A DNA stretch of 50,123 nt, from assembly GCA_041552055.1 (NCBI GenBank), contig JBFELO010000018.1:1-50123 (forward strand), written 5' to 3'. Below the pieces are notes generated by a model. The model was not told the DNA's origin. It ran no database searches and saw only the letters and a program-made list of their open reading frames with translations. The DNA is from JBFELO01 sp041552055. GTDB lineage: Bacteria > Acidobacteriota > Thermoanaerobaculia > Thermoanaerobaculales > Sulfomarinibacteraceae. Below are positions 42,505 to 50,123 of the stretch, piece after piece. The number at the start of each line of letters is the position of its first letter. The first letter of the stretch is position 1. The translations under genes were made by a program, and so were the position numbers.

Positions 42505-43914
42505 TGCTCCGGTGGGAATCGGCGGATACTTCTTCAGCGACGCCACGTGTTCCTCCAACTGCGGCAGGCCGGCCTTGAGCACCCAGGTGTGAGGGAACAG
42601 GACGTTGTCGTGCTCCTGTGGGTCGCTGATCAGGTTGTAGACGCGCGGCATCGAGTAAGTGCGCAGGATGGTGTCCCAGGCGTCCTGCTCCTTGAAGTGG
42701 ATCTTCCATTCTCTCCACTTCACGCCGAAGACCTCGTTGCCCATGTAAACGACGAATCCGTCGCGCCCGGATTTCGTGGTCTTTCCCAGGAGGAAATCGC
42801 TGACGTCGACCCCGTCGATGATCCGATCGTCCGGCACCGTGCCTCCGGCGATCCTGGCCAAAGTCGGGAACAGGTCCATCGCGTGCAAGATCTCGTCGCT
42901 GGATGTCCCGGCCGCGATCCTGCCGGGCCAACGGATGGCGAAGGGGACGCGCAGCGCGCCCTCGAAACCGGTGAACAGGGTTCCCCGCCAGGGTCCCGCC
43001 GAGCCGTGCACCGCCGTCTCTACGGTTATCGAGGTACTGCCTGCCTCGAGGGCTTCGGGACCGTTGTCCGCTGTGAAGATGAAGATGGTGTTCTCGGCGA
43101 CGCCGAGATTGTCGATCGTATCGAGCAGTTCGCCGACGTAGCTGTCGATCTGCATCAACGTATCCCCCCAAACGCCCTTGCCGGACTTCCCTTCAAACTC
43201 GGGGTGGGGAAGAGTTGGGAAATGAGTTGCCGTGTAGGGGAGATAGATGAAGAACGGTTTCTCGGATTCAACCTGGCGCTCCATGAAGGCGATGGCCCGG
43301 TCCGTGAGATCGCGGTCGATGAGCGGCCGGTAATCGAGCCGATACGGTCGCACCTTCTTCGGGACCTCGCCCCTCTTGCCATCCATCACGAAGGTCTCGG
43401 TGACGCCGCTCTCAGCAAACTCCGGAAACGACGAGTAGACCGACTCGTCGGTCGAGTTCGGAACCCCGTACCACTCGTCGAATCCCTGGTCGGTGGGGAA
43501 GCGCCCCGGGGTCCGGCCGAGGTGCCACTTGCCGAACATTCCGGTGGCGTAGCCCGCCTCTGAGAGCATCTCGGCCATCGTCACTTCCCACTGCACCAGG
43601 CCGTAGACGCCCTCGCCGAGAGGAACGGTGCCGTTGCCACTGCGGATCGCGTAACGCCCCGTCATCAGCGCTGAGCGAGATGGCGTACATTGCACTTCGA
43701 CGTTGAAGTTTGTCAGGCGGAGGCCCTGTTCCGCCAGCCTGTCCAGTCGCGGCGTCGGTGCGCCACGGATAATACCGCCTCCATTGAACCCGGGCTCGCC
43801 CCATCCAAAGTTGTCCATGAATACCAGAACGATGTTCGGATTGCCGTCCTGGGCGAACGCGCCAGGGATGGCTATCCACAGAAATAGGCAGGACAACGCG
43901 GTCGCTGTTTTCAT
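42472..43914 (-). CDS. secreted FGly sulfatase
   Basis: 480 residues; AAGGAG 8 nt before ATG 43914. Signal peptide ending AFAQ. PNIVLVFMDNFGWGE is the N-terminal metal-binding strand (usual DD here DN). The formylglycine motif CTPSRSALMTGRYAIR is complete. FTADNGPE gives the second metal pair. The protein ends YPPIPTGAPDPYEPP, a common ending for arylsulfatases, so it is whole. Substrates are sulfate esters; no sulfatase-maturing enzyme is in the window. Its stop codon lies inside the relE remnant. Confidence 0.9.
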   Translation of the reverse strand: MKTATALSCLFLWIAIPGAFAQDGNPNIVLVFMDNFGWGEPGFNGGGIIRGAPTPRLDRLAEQGLRLTNFNVEVQCTPSRSALMTGRYAIRSGNGTVPLGEGVYGLVQWEVTMAEMLSEAGYATGMFGKWHLGRTPGRFPTDQGFDEWYGVPNSTDESVYSSFPEFAESGVTETFVMDGKRGEVPKKVRPYRLDYRPLIDRDLTDRAIAFMERQVESEKPFFIYLPYTATHFPTLPHPEFEGKSGKGVWGDTLMQIDSYVGELLDTIDNLGVAENTIFIFTADNGPEALEAGSTSITVETAVHGSAGPWRGTLFTGFEGALRVPFAIRWPGRIAAGTSSDEILHAMDLFPTLARIAGGTVPDDRIIDGVDVSDFLLGKTTKSGRDGFVVYMGNEVFGVKWREWKIHFKEQDAWDTILRTYSMPRVYNLISDPQEHDNVLFPHTWVLKAGLPQLEEHVASLKKYPPIPTGAPDPYEPPRNN

Positions 43915-44361
43915 GGTCTACTCCTTCATTCCCGGTGCCCAACGTGAATACGGCGCCTTAACCGCGGGAACAGGCAGCGTATTCCGTTCGTCCGGGAGCC
44001 CCCGGGCGTTACCGTGACACGATGCCGCGGCAGGCTCCGTTTTCGAACTACAAGTCGAGAACGGCGCCTGGCGCGCCGGAAGGCGCCGTAAGGCCAACCG
44101 GCGAAGCCGGCGCGTGGCGAACGGCGCCCTGACGAGCGAAGCGACGAAGCAGCCCCAGAATCGAAGATCCACTCACCAGGGGTCGCAGGCCCGGCACTCG
44201 GTTTGCTCACGCTTCGCCAAACCGACGGCGGAGGGCGGTGGGCTCCAACACGTCTGGCTTCGTGCCGGGCCGGAGAGAACGGTGGGCGGCGTACGGCCGT
44301 CTACTGGCCGCGGTGGATCGCGTCGTAGGGGGGGAACGACTCAAACAGGACAGTGTTGCGC
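43915..44361. other. hairpin-rich non-coding DNA
   Basis: No gene is supported; open frames here are arginine-rich and lack any starts with a ribosome-binding site. The segment 43990-44130 is dense in self-complementary DNA: CCGGG-agcc-CCCGG (43992-44005), TGCCGCGGCA (44023-44032), ACGGCGCC...GGCGCCGT (44061-44068 and 44082-44089, with GGCGCGCC in the loop), CCGGC-gaa-GCCGG (44098-44110), and ACGGCGCC again at 44121. It could be a REP-type repeat or a structured RNA. Confidence 0.5.
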
Positions 44362-44402
44362 CGATGGAACGAGGTAACTCTGGCGCACCGGGAGGAACTC
44401 GA
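44362..44402. repeat. 41-bp direct repeat, copy 1 (tRNA-Arg 3' end fragment)
   Basis: Identical over 41 bp to 44567-44607. It contains the last 22 nt of the tRNA-Arg (part of the T arm, acceptor strand and CCA) plus about 19 nt downstream of the tRNA. The copies start 205 bp apart, and the flanking DNA is also similar but diverged (shared CGCGTCGTAGG... and ...ACGAGGTAAC). Confidence 0.85.
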
Positions 44403-44566
44403 CCTCACCGCCAGCAGCGATACGTGGCCCTGGCCGTGGGGGTCGCATGGAGGGCGAAGCCCGACTGGAGAGGGGGCGGGACGGCCTCAGGGCCACCCGC
44501 TGATGGCGGGGAGACGCGTCGTAGGTCGGCTGGGTGGGGGACGACGTGAATGATGCGGTTTTGTAT

Positions 44567-44607
44567 CGATGGAACGAGGTAACTCTGGCGCACCGGGAGG
44601 AACTCGA
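44567..44607. repeat. 41-bp direct repeat, copy 2 (at the tRNA-Arg 3' end)
   Basis: Genuine tRNA end: overlaps the intact tRNA-Arg over its 3' part. Together with copy 1 it could be an attachment-site pair or a decayed tandem duplication; the 164 bp between them hold no gene. Confidence 0.85.
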
Positions 44608-44662
44608 ATCCCCAACCTTCTGATCCGTAGTCAGATGCTCTATCCAATTGAGCTACCGGTGC
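44586..44662 (-). tRNA. tRNA-Arg (anticodon ACG)
   Basis: On the minus strand: acceptor GCACCGG (5') pairs with CCGGTGC (3'), D arm with AGCTCAATTGGATAGAGC, anticodon stem TCTGA/TCAGA around loop CTACGGA (anticodon ACG), T arm GGGGATTCGAGTTCC, discriminator G and an encoded CCA at 44586-44588. The total length of 77 nt with CCA is normal. ACG is read as ICG after TadA editing. Confidence 0.95.
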
Positions 44663-44677
44663 AGCCCAGGGAGTGAA

Positions 44678-44706
44678 ATTGTGCCACACGGTGGAAGGTG
44701 ATGCAA
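44678..44706 (-). promoter_or_regulatory. candidate promoter of tRNA-Arg
   Basis: Minus strand TTGCAT (44706-44701), 17 bp, CACAAT (44683-44678); start near 44671, about nine bases before the mature tRNA 5' end. Match to consensus is moderate. Confidence 0.4.
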
Positions 44707-44814
44707 GGGGCCGGCCACCCGCTCGATGGGGCTGTGTGTGTCCACTCCATCCGATCGGCGACTCGTCGCCGCTCCACACCCCCGCGCCCGCACTTGCTAT
44801 TATCTGGCGGCTTC

Positions 44815-45732
44815 ATGAACGGTTCGATCCTCGAGCTCGACGGCGTGACCAAGCGCTACGGCGACCACCTGGCGGTCGACCGGCTGTCGTTCGCGGTTCC
44901 GAGAGGCTCGGTGTTCGGTCTGCTCGGGCCCAACGGTGCCGGCAAGAGCACCACGATCCGGATGATCATGCGGATCATATCGAGCGACGGCGGCGCGATC
45001 ACGCTCGACGGAGCACCGGTCGACGACGATCGCCGTCGTCAGATCGGCTATCTCCCCGAGGAGCGCGGCCTCTACAAGAAGATGAAGGTGCTCGAGCACC
45101 TGACCTACCTGGGTACGATTCGGGGCTTGGGACCCGGCGAGGCGAAGCGTCGCGCCGGTGCCTGGTTGGAGAGGTTTGGTCTAGGCGACTGGGCCACCCA
45201 CAGGGTGGAGGACCTGTCCAAGGGCATGCAGCAGAAGGTCCAGTTCATCGGCACCATCCTCCACCGGCCACAGTTGCTGATCCTGGACGAGCCGTTCGCC
45301 GGCCTCGATCCGATCAACACCCGGGATCTCAAGGACCTGCTACTCGAGATGTCGAGGGAGGGTGTCACGGTCGTGCTCTCCACCCACGTGCTGCCGCAGG
45401 TCGACGAGCTGTGCACCCACATCTGCCTGATCAACCGGGCGCGCGCGATCCTGACCGGCTCGCTCGCGGAGATCCGCGACAGCTACGGCGGCAACGCGTG
45501 GCGGGTCCGGACCGAGGTCGACGCGACGGCCATTGCCGCGCTGCCAAACGTGACCGCCGTGCGACCCCTCGCCGACGAGCTGATTGTAGAGCTCGCCGAT
45601 GGCTCCGGTCCGCGCGAGCTGGTACGCGAGCTGGTCCGCTCCGGCAGCTTCGAGTCGTTCACCCGCTTCGTCCCCTCGCTCGAGAACATCTTCCTGCGGG
45701 CGGTCGAGGAGGACCGCGACCATGTGGGGTAG
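44815..45732 (+). CDS. ABC transporter ATP-binding protein (NatA-like)
   Basis: 305 residues from ATG 44815. Walker A GPNGAGKST, Q-loop in IGYLPEERGLY, signature LSKGMQQKVQ (a variant of LSGGQ), Walker B LLILDEPFAGLDP and H-loop STHV. The C-terminal 90 residues after ILTGSLAEI are a small regulatory domain. LSKGMQQ and PEERGLY are typical of the NatA-type exporters. No Shine-Dalgarno is evident; a TATTAT at 44798-44803 just upstream would give a very short or absent leader. The next gene overlaps by 11 bp. Confidence 0.93.
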   Translation: MNGSILELDGVTKRYGDHLAVDRLSFAVPRGSVFGLLGPNGAGKSTTIRMIMRIISSDGGAITLDGAPVDDDRRRQIGYLPEERGLYKKMKVLEHLTYLGTIRGLGPGEAKRRAGAWLERFGLGDWATHRVEDLSKGMQQKVQFIGTILHRPQLLILDEPFAGLDPINTRDLKDLLLEMSREGVTVVLSTHVLPQVDELCTHICLINRARAILTGSLAEIRDSYGGNAWRVRTEVDATAIAALPNVTAVRPLADELIVELADGSGPRELVRELVRSGSFESFTRFVPSLENIFLRAVEEDRDHVG

Positions 45733-47011
45733 GTCCGTTTCATGGGCTCGGATCGCCGCCGTCATCCGCCGCGAGTACCTGGAGCGGATCCGCACCAAGG
45801 CATTCTGGATCTCCACCCTGCTGGTGCCGGTGTTGATGGGTGGCATGATGATCGTCCCAGCCTGGCTGGCGGCGCGCGGCGGCGGCGAGTTCCGGGTCGC
45901 CGTCCTCGACCTGTCGGGCAGGTACGTCGATCGAATCGCAGGCGAGGTCGCCGAGATGCTGATCGAACCCGAGGAGAACCTCGAGGTTCGGCTTATCCAA
46001 ATCGAGCCGGGACCTGATCCCGAGGCGACCCGGGAGCGCGCCAAACAACGTGTGCAGGCGCAGGAGTTCGACGGTCTCCTCGTGCTTCCCGAAACGCTGC
46101 CCGACGAGGGGCAGCCCGAGTACGTTGCGCTCAACGTGGCCGCGTTCAGGCTGCTGATGGTGCTGGAACGGTCGGTCAACAACGTGCTGGTGGCCGAGCG
46201 GCTGACGGCGGCCGGCCTCGATCCCGAGCGGGTGGGTGAGCTCACCCGCCGCGTCGATCTCAAGACCTTCAAGCTCGGCGCCGGTGGCGAAGAGACCCGC
46301 GACCAGGGCCAGGCGTTCCTGCTGTCGTACTTCTTCGTGCTGATCATCTACATGACGGTGCTGATGTACGGCATGTACGTCATGCGCGGCGTTCTCGAGG
46401 AGAAGAGCTCGCACATCGTCGAGGTGATCATCTCCACCGTCAAGCCGTTCGAGCTGATGCTCGGCAAGGTCCTGGGGATCGGTGCGGTCGGACTCACCCA
46501 GATGCTGCTGTGGTCCGGCCTGGGTCTGGCGTTGTCGGCGCCGGCAGTTCTCGGAGCGATCGGCTTTGCGGGGATGGAGCTGCCGACGATCCCGGCATCG
46601 CTGATGGTGTTCTTCGTGGTGTACTTCGTGCTCGGCTACCTGCTCTACGGAACCCTGTACGCCGGGGTAGGCGCCGCGTTCGACACCGAACAGGACGCAC
46701 AGAACTTTCAGGCGGTGATCACGATCTTCCTGGTGATCCCTCTGGTGCTGATCGTGCAGATCATGAACCAGCCTGACGGCGCGCTGTCGGTGGTACTGTC
46801 GCTAATCCCGTTCTTCACCCCGATCCTGATGTTCCTCCGGATGACACTCACCCAGGTCCCGCCACTGCAGATCGCGGCATCGGTGGTGCTGATGGTGGCC
46901 GCGATCCTCGCAATGGCGTGGCTGGTCGGCAAGATCTACCGCATCGGGATCCTGATGCACGGCTCCAAGCCCAAGGTCAAGGACCTCGTCCGGTGGTTGC
47001 GCGAGGCGTGA
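45722..47011 (+). CDS. ABC-2 type permease (NatB-like)
   Basis: 429 residues from ATG 45722, overlapping the ATPase stop by 11 bp. One N-terminal TM (FWISTLLVPVLMGGMMIV), a large extracytoplasmic domain of about 150 residues, then about six TMs, with VMRGVLEEKSSHIVEVIISTVKPFELMLGKVLGIGAVGL as the conserved NatB coupling region. Together with the ATPase it forms an exporter; NatAB exports sodium, but these pairs also move small organics or peptides. The gene ends before an inverted repeat. Confidence 0.92.
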   Translation: MWGRSVSWARIAAVIRREYLERIRTKAFWISTLLVPVLMGGMMIVPAWLAARGGGEFRVAVLDLSGRYVDRIAGEVAEMLIEPEENLEVRLIQIEPGPDPEATRERAKQRVQAQEFDGLLVLPETLPDEGQPEYVALNVAAFRLLMVLERSVNNVLVAERLTAAGLDPERVGELTRRVDLKTFKLGAGGEETRDQGQAFLLSYFFVLIIYMTVLMYGMYVMRGVLEEKSSHIVEVIISTVKPFELMLGKVLGIGAVGLTQMLLWSGLGLALSAPAVLGAIGFAGMELPTIPASLMVFFVVYFVLGYLLYGTLYAGVGAAFDTEQDAQNFQAVITIFLVIPLVLIVQIMNQPDGALSVVLSLIPFFTPILMFLRMTLTQVPPLQIAASVVLMVAAILAMAWLVGKIYRIGILMHGSKPKVKDLVRWLREA

Positions 47012-47032
47012 ATTCAGATTCCAGATGCGAGA

Positions 47033-47101
47033 TACGAGATGCGAGATTTCCTGCCCACCCAGCACACACCTCGGGTAGGAGGGAGAATCTCGTATCTCGT
47101 A
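47033..47101. repeat. imperfect inverted repeat after the ABC operon
   Basis: Arms 47033-47049 and 47085-47101 pair at 15 of 17 positions, with a 35-base loop. The left arm is itself built of GAGAT/GCGAGATAC/GAGATGC-like short direct repeats. It may be a small mobile or REP-like element, or a terminator of the ABC operon; no T-tract. Confidence 0.6.
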
Positions 47102-47122
47102 CCCGGTGGGGAAATACGTAAT

Positions 47123-47150
47123 TTGACGCTCCGGGGCCCGTTGCTATAAT
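47123..47150 (+). promoter_or_regulatory. sigma70 promoter of tRNA-Gln
   Basis: TTGACG (47123-47128), 16 bp, TATAAT (47145-47150). It is 26 bp before the tRNA 5' end; transcription would start near 47157. The best promoter match in the window. Confidence 0.85.
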
Positions 47151-47175
47151 GCTCCCCCTCCCGCATGGGGGTTGC

Positions 47176-47249
47176 TGGGGTGTCGTCCAATGGCAGGACA
47201 TGCGGCTCTGGACCGTAGAATCGGGGTTCGAGTCCCTGCACCCCAGCCA
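47176..47249 (+). tRNA. tRNA-Gln (anticodon CTG)
   Basis: Acceptor TGGGGTG pairs with CACCCCA; anticodon loop CTCTGGA gives CTG; T arm GGGGTTCGAGTCCCT; discriminator G at 47246 and encoded CCA at 47247-47249. The 74-nt length includes CCA. It has its own promoter and terminator. Confidence 0.95.
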
Positions 47250-47265
47250 AACTGCAACGCACGGT

Positions 47266-47292
47266 AGCCCGGCACCGACCGGGCTCTTCTTC
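47266..47292 (+). terminator. terminator of tRNA-Gln
   Basis: AGCCCGG-caccga-CCGGGCT followed by CTTCTTCCT, 17 bp after the tRNA. Seven perfect pairs and a T-rich tail. Confidence 0.75.
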
Positions 47293-47359
47293 CTCGGCCA
47301 CGAGTACCCGGCCGACACGGTTCAACCGACAACTCACCAGCGAAGGTATCCGCCCTCAG

Positions 47360-48919
47360 ATGTCCACGACCCGCAATCCGCAACTCGATGGTAGACTGAC
47401 ACTCGACATGCAGACGACCGCCGACGCGCTTTCGGGCACGGTCTATATTCCTGACACCTCGGCCCTCATCGAAAACCCTGACGCCCTCGACCGGCTGCTC
47501 ACCGGGGGCAACGTGGTGGTGCTGCTCCACCAGGTGCTCGAGGAGTTGGGACGGTTGCAGACGTCGCGCACCAAACCGGAGGGCGTGCGGCACGCCGCTC
47601 GGCAGGTGACCCGCAAGATGCTCGAGTACCGGCGCGGCCAGCTCATCAACCACGGCGTCGACCGGATCCTGAGCGACGAGGCGGACCCCGAGGTTTTCGT
47701 CCGCACCCCGGCCGGGGGCGTGCTCGCGTGGGAGCCCGACGGCCAGGTGGCCGAGCCGTACTCCACCGAGCTCGGGGACAACGTCATTCTCGCCAGTGCG
47801 CGCCGCATCGCCGAGGTGGCGCAGAACAACGGTAGCTCCGGTTTCCAGGTCGTGGTCATCTCGGAGGACTCGAACCTGTTGCTGAAGTGCGACGCGTCGG
47901 GCATCGCGGCGGAGAACCTGCGCTACGGCAAGGTCACCCTGGAAAACGTCGACCAGGTGTACCGCGGGGTCATGCAGTGCGAGCTCGACGAAAGCCACCG
48001 GGATCGGTTTTTTGAAAGCGGCTCCCCGGGAGAGCGTTGGCTGCCGTTCGAAGCGGTCCAAGGGTCCGGCGCGGACGAGCTGTTGTGGAACATGGGCGTG
48101 GTCATACGCTGCGGCGAGGACACGATCACGACGCGCGCCAACCCAGAGACCGGACGGCTCGAAGATCTTCGGTACGCCCAGTACTGGGACCGCAAGCGCC
48201 ACCTCTACCGACCTCGGCCGATCCTGGGCTTCACCCCTCGTGACACCGAGCAGACGCTGGCGATGGAGTTTCTGCTCGACCCCGAGGTTCAGCTGGTGGT
48301 TCTGGACGGACCGGCCGGCTCCGGCAAGACGCGGATGATGGTCGCCACCGGTTTGTACACGTTGGTGGGTCAACCGACGACCTGGAGGGTGGCACCCCAG
48401 TCGGAGTCACTCACCCCGGAGTACGGCTACGACAACGGCATGCTGCTGCTGCGACCCGAACACGCGTCGAGCCAGTACGAGCTGGGCTACCTGCCGGGCG
48501 ATTACGAAACCAAGCTGTCGCCCTGGCTGGAGCCGTTCTTCCAGGCGATCCGCGCGCTCTCGCTGAACAACGAGCACGACTTCATGGAGGAGTTGCGTTC
48601 CACCGATCGCCTGACGATGATTTCCACGTCGATGCTGCGGGGGCTGGATATCGAACGCTCCATCGTGCTGGTCGACGAGCTCCAGAACGGTGACCGCCAC
48701 CTCGCCAAGACCTTGATGAGCCGGTTCTGCGCCAGCTCGAAGGTGGCGCTGGCCGGCTGTCTCGATCCGGTGCAGATCGACAACCCGTACGTGGACTGGC
48801 GATCCAACGCACTGACCAGGGTCAAGGAAACCTACCGCGGATTCGGACCCCAGGTCGCCCAGGTGCGGTTGCGCCACAACTATCGAGGACCGATCTCGAC
48901 CAGAGCGGACGAGTTGTAG
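47360..48919 (+). CDS. PIN-PhoH fusion protein (PhoH2-type)
   Basis: 519 residues from ATG 47360; ATG 47408 (MQTTADAL) is an alternative and neither has a clear Shine-Dalgarno. Residues about 25-190 are a PIN ribonuclease domain (VYIPDTSALIENPDAL, the first Asp; HQVLEELGRLQ; STELGDNVILASARRI; VVISEDSNLLLKCDA). Residues about 280-510 are the PhoH ATPase (LDGPAGSGKTRMMVATGL, Walker A; SIVLVDELQNGDRHLAKTLMSRF, Walker B). PhoH2 proteins of other bacteria are RNA helicases with an RNase. No antitoxin-like gene precedes it. Confidence 0.92.
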   Translation: MSTTRNPQLDGRLTLDMQTTADALSGTVYIPDTSALIENPDALDRLLTGGNVVVLLHQVLEELGRLQTSRTKPEGVRHAARQVTRKMLEYRRGQLINHGVDRILSDEADPEVFVRTPAGGVLAWEPDGQVAEPYSTELGDNVILASARRIAEVAQNNGSSGFQVVVISEDSNLLLKCDASGIAAENLRYGKVTLENVDQVYRGVMQCELDESHRDRFFESGSPGERWLPFEAVQGSGADELLWNMGVVIRCGEDTITTRANPETGRLEDLRYAQYWDRKRHLYRPRPILGFTPRDTEQTLAMEFLLDPEVQLVVLDGPAGSGKTRMMVATGLYTLVGQPTTWRVAPQSESLTPEYGYDNGMLLLRPEHASSQYELGYLPGDYETKLSPWLEPFFQAIRALSLNNEHDFMEELRSTDRLTMISTSMLRGLDIERSIVLVDELQNGDRHLAKTLMSRFCASSKVALAGCLDPVQIDNPYVDWRSNALTRVKETYRGFGPQVAQVRLRHNYRGPISTRADEL

Positions 48920-48988
48920 AGAGATCTGGGCTCGCTGTATCGGAGCGTGGCGAGGCGCAGCGGAGACGTCGACCGGGAGGAGATCCAA

Positions 48989-49393
48989 GTGGATAACGCG
49001 ATGACGGTGACATTCCCCGGGGGACGGCGGGTGAACGTTTCGTGCGGCGACTTCGAGATCGCCACCGATCAGAGTGTGAAGAACGGCGGCGACGCGTCGG
49101 CCCCGGAGCCGTTCGAACTGTTCCTGGCGTCGCTCGCGTCCTGCGCCGGAGCCTACGTCGCCGGCTTCTGCGGCAGGCGGGACCTCTCCACCGCGGATCT
49201 GCGACTCAGCCAGAGGTGGGAACGGGACAGCAAGGGACGCCTGGCCAAGATCACGCTTCACATCGAGGTGCCGGAGTCGTTCCCCGAGAAGTATCACGGC
49301 GCGCTGGTGCGGGCGGCGGATCAGTGCGCCGTAAAGAAGGTCCTCGACGAGCCACCGGCGTTCGTCGTCGAAACCCGCGTCACGAGTTTCTGA
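48989..49393 (+). CDS. OsmC-family protein
   Basis: 134 residues from GTG 48989 (GGAGGAG 8 nt upstream). Family layout: MTVTFPGGRRVNVSCG, then EPFELFLASLASCAGAYVAGFCGRR with the first redox Cys, and AADQCAVKKVLDEPP with the second. OsmC proteins reduce organic hydroperoxides through these two Cys. A further Cys (GFC) lies nine residues after the first. Gene starts 69 bp after the PhoH gene and may be co-transcribed. Its 3' end overlaps the convergent TlyA gene by 14 bp. Confidence 0.88.
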   Translation: MDNAMTVTFPGGRRVNVSCGDFEIATDQSVKNGGDASAPEPFELFLASLASCAGAYVAGFCGRRDLSTADLRLSQRWERDSKGRLAKITLHIEVPESFPEKYHGALVRAADQCAVKKVLDEPPAFVVETRVTSF

Positions 49394-50117
49394 ACACGGC
49401 CAACTCCTCGAGATTGCCCTTCGGTCCTCGGATCGGGGACGGCACGAGCCCGACCAGAGTCAGCCCGAGGCCGGCCAACTCAGCGACCGTCGCGTCGACG
49501 ACCTGCCGCCGGACCCCTTCGTCGCGCACGACACCTCCTGACGCGACCTGCTCGCGACCCGCCTCGAACTGTGGCTTGACGAGGCAAATCAGCCAACCGT
49601 CGGGAGCCAGGTGCGGCAGCACTGCGGGGACCACGAGGCGCAACGAGATGAACGACACGTCGATGCAGGTCAGTCCGACCGCGAACGGCAGGTCCTGCTC
49701 GGCGAGGTGCCGCGCATTGACTCCCTCCATGACCACCACTCGCGGGTCCTGGCGCAGCCGCCAGGCCAGCTGCGCCCGGCCGACATCGAGTGCGATCACC
49801 CGGCGGGCTCCCCGCTGAAGCAGCAGATCGGTGAACCCACCGGTCGACGCGCCGACGTCGAGGCAGTCGAGTCCGTCCGGAGAGATGGCGAAGGCGTCGA
49901 GGGCGGCCTCGAGCTTGAGCGCACCGCGTGAGACGTACGGGTGATCCCGTGCCACCACCTCGATCTTCGCGCCGGCTGCGATCTGGCTGCCCGCCTTGGT
50001 GACCGGAACCCCATCGACCAGGACCTTGCCGGAGAGGATCAGCGCCTGGGCACGTGCACGGGACGGTGCCAGACCCTGCTCGGCAAGGCGTACATCCAGA
50101 CGTTTCTTCACCGCCAC
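49380..50117 (-). CDS. tlyA: TlyA-family rRNA 2'-O-methyltransferase
   Basis: 245 residues from GTG 50117 (a second GTG at 50111 gives MKKRLDVRLAEQGL, the usual TlyA start). N-terminal S4 domain (RLDVRLAEQGLAPSRARAQALILSGKVLVDG), then FtsJ-type methyltransferase: LDVGASTGGFTDLLLQRGA (SAM site), CIDVSFISL, CLVKPQFE (the Lys of the K-D-K-E set) and GPKGNLE. In other bacteria TlyA methylates cytidines in 16S and 23S rRNA. The start codon lies only 6 bp from the window edge, so the ribosome-binding site is not visible. Confidence 0.93.
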   Translation of the reverse strand: MAVKKRLDVRLAEQGLAPSRARAQALILSGKVLVDGVPVTKAGSQIAAGAKIEVVARDHPYVSRGALKLEAALDAFAISPDGLDCLDVGASTGGFTDLLLQRGARRVIALDVGRAQLAWRLRQDPRVVVMEGVNARHLAEQDLPFAVGLTCIDVSFISLRLVVPAVLPHLAPDGWLICLVKPQFEAGREQVASGGVVRDEGVRRQVVDATVAELAGLGLTLVGLVPSPIRGPKGNLEELAVFRNS

Positions 50118-50123
50118 CCGATC

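Noticed and set aside
44238..44549. Short plus-strand open frames between the hairpin cluster and tRNA-Arg
   Set aside because: They run across the direct repeat and share no family; no ribosome-binding site.
44403..44566. A mini mobile element between the 41-bp repeats
   Set aside because: Only 164 bp, no terminal inverted repeats or gene; kept as a repeat pair without calling an element.
1..50123. CRISPR arrays, rRNA operon, transposase, integrase, phage genes
   Set aside because: Looked for and not seen.

Overview
The window is about 50 kb of high-GC DNA (roughly 63-65% by eye) from a Gram-negative bacterium: it carries a TonB-dependent outer-membrane receptor, lipoprotein and Sec signal peptides and Shine-Dalgarno-led genes. 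The gene mix (multihaem cytochrome, a remnant with the C-terminus of an Oar-type TonB receptor, large M14 peptidase remnant, serine hydrolases, FGly sulfatase, MttB-family methyltransferase, sigma54 activator, many receiver proteins) fits Acidobacteriota best. That assignment is an inference; there is no rRNA gene to test it.

Layout. 1-5.9 kb: multihaem cytochrome c cut by the window edge, MFS transporter, NagX-like acyltransferase, and a secreted protein of two tandem copies of an unrecognised domain. 6-13.5 kb: a GuaA-like ATP pyrophosphatase without a glutaminase domain, a scar of two gene remnants, an ornithine-cyclodeaminase-family gene, a GFA-family gene, a non-pyrrolysine mttB homologue coupled to a sodium:solute symporter, and an M14 peptidase pseudogene with two deletions and a frameshift.

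13.5-27.4 kb is the most unusual part: about 13.9 kb of co-directional (minus-strand) genes with two TSUP (TauE/SafE) permeases, a 3-TM partner, a universal stress protein, a membrane-anchored cytidylate-kinase-like/BON protein, two full histidine kinases, a kinase-like protein with no recognisable ATPase domain, and seven receiver domains in six proteins. Only one regulator has a DNA-binding output, a sigma54 activator with DAFTGA in place of GAFTGA. Just downstream of it, in front of the uspA-kinase-TSUP-regulator-sensor operon, lie a near-consensus sigma54 promoter and, about 110 bp upstream of the predicted start, a perfect inverted repeat. The locus looks like a self-contained membrane-transport and phosphosignalling system.

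27.5-43.9 kb: a ClC channel-like operon; a MaoC-type hydratase; a TonB receptor divergent from a TetR regulator with a palindrome filling the receptor's promoter spacer; an acyl-CoA synthetase, lipoprotein serine hydrolase, APC permease, M20-like protein with lost metal ligands, SDR, a membrane-anchored GGG-repeat protein, a broken relE toxin gene and a sulfatase. 43.9-50.1 kb: hairpin-rich non-coding DNA, tRNA-Arg(ACG) with a 41-bp repeated 3' end, a NatAB-like ABC exporter, tRNA-Gln(CTG), a PIN-PhoH protein, an OsmC protein and a TlyA methyltransferase.

Several loci are decayed (7.3-7.7, 12.3-13.5, 42.3-42.5 kb), which suggests active deletion and rearrangement outside the core operons. No transposase, integrase, CRISPR array or rRNA was found.
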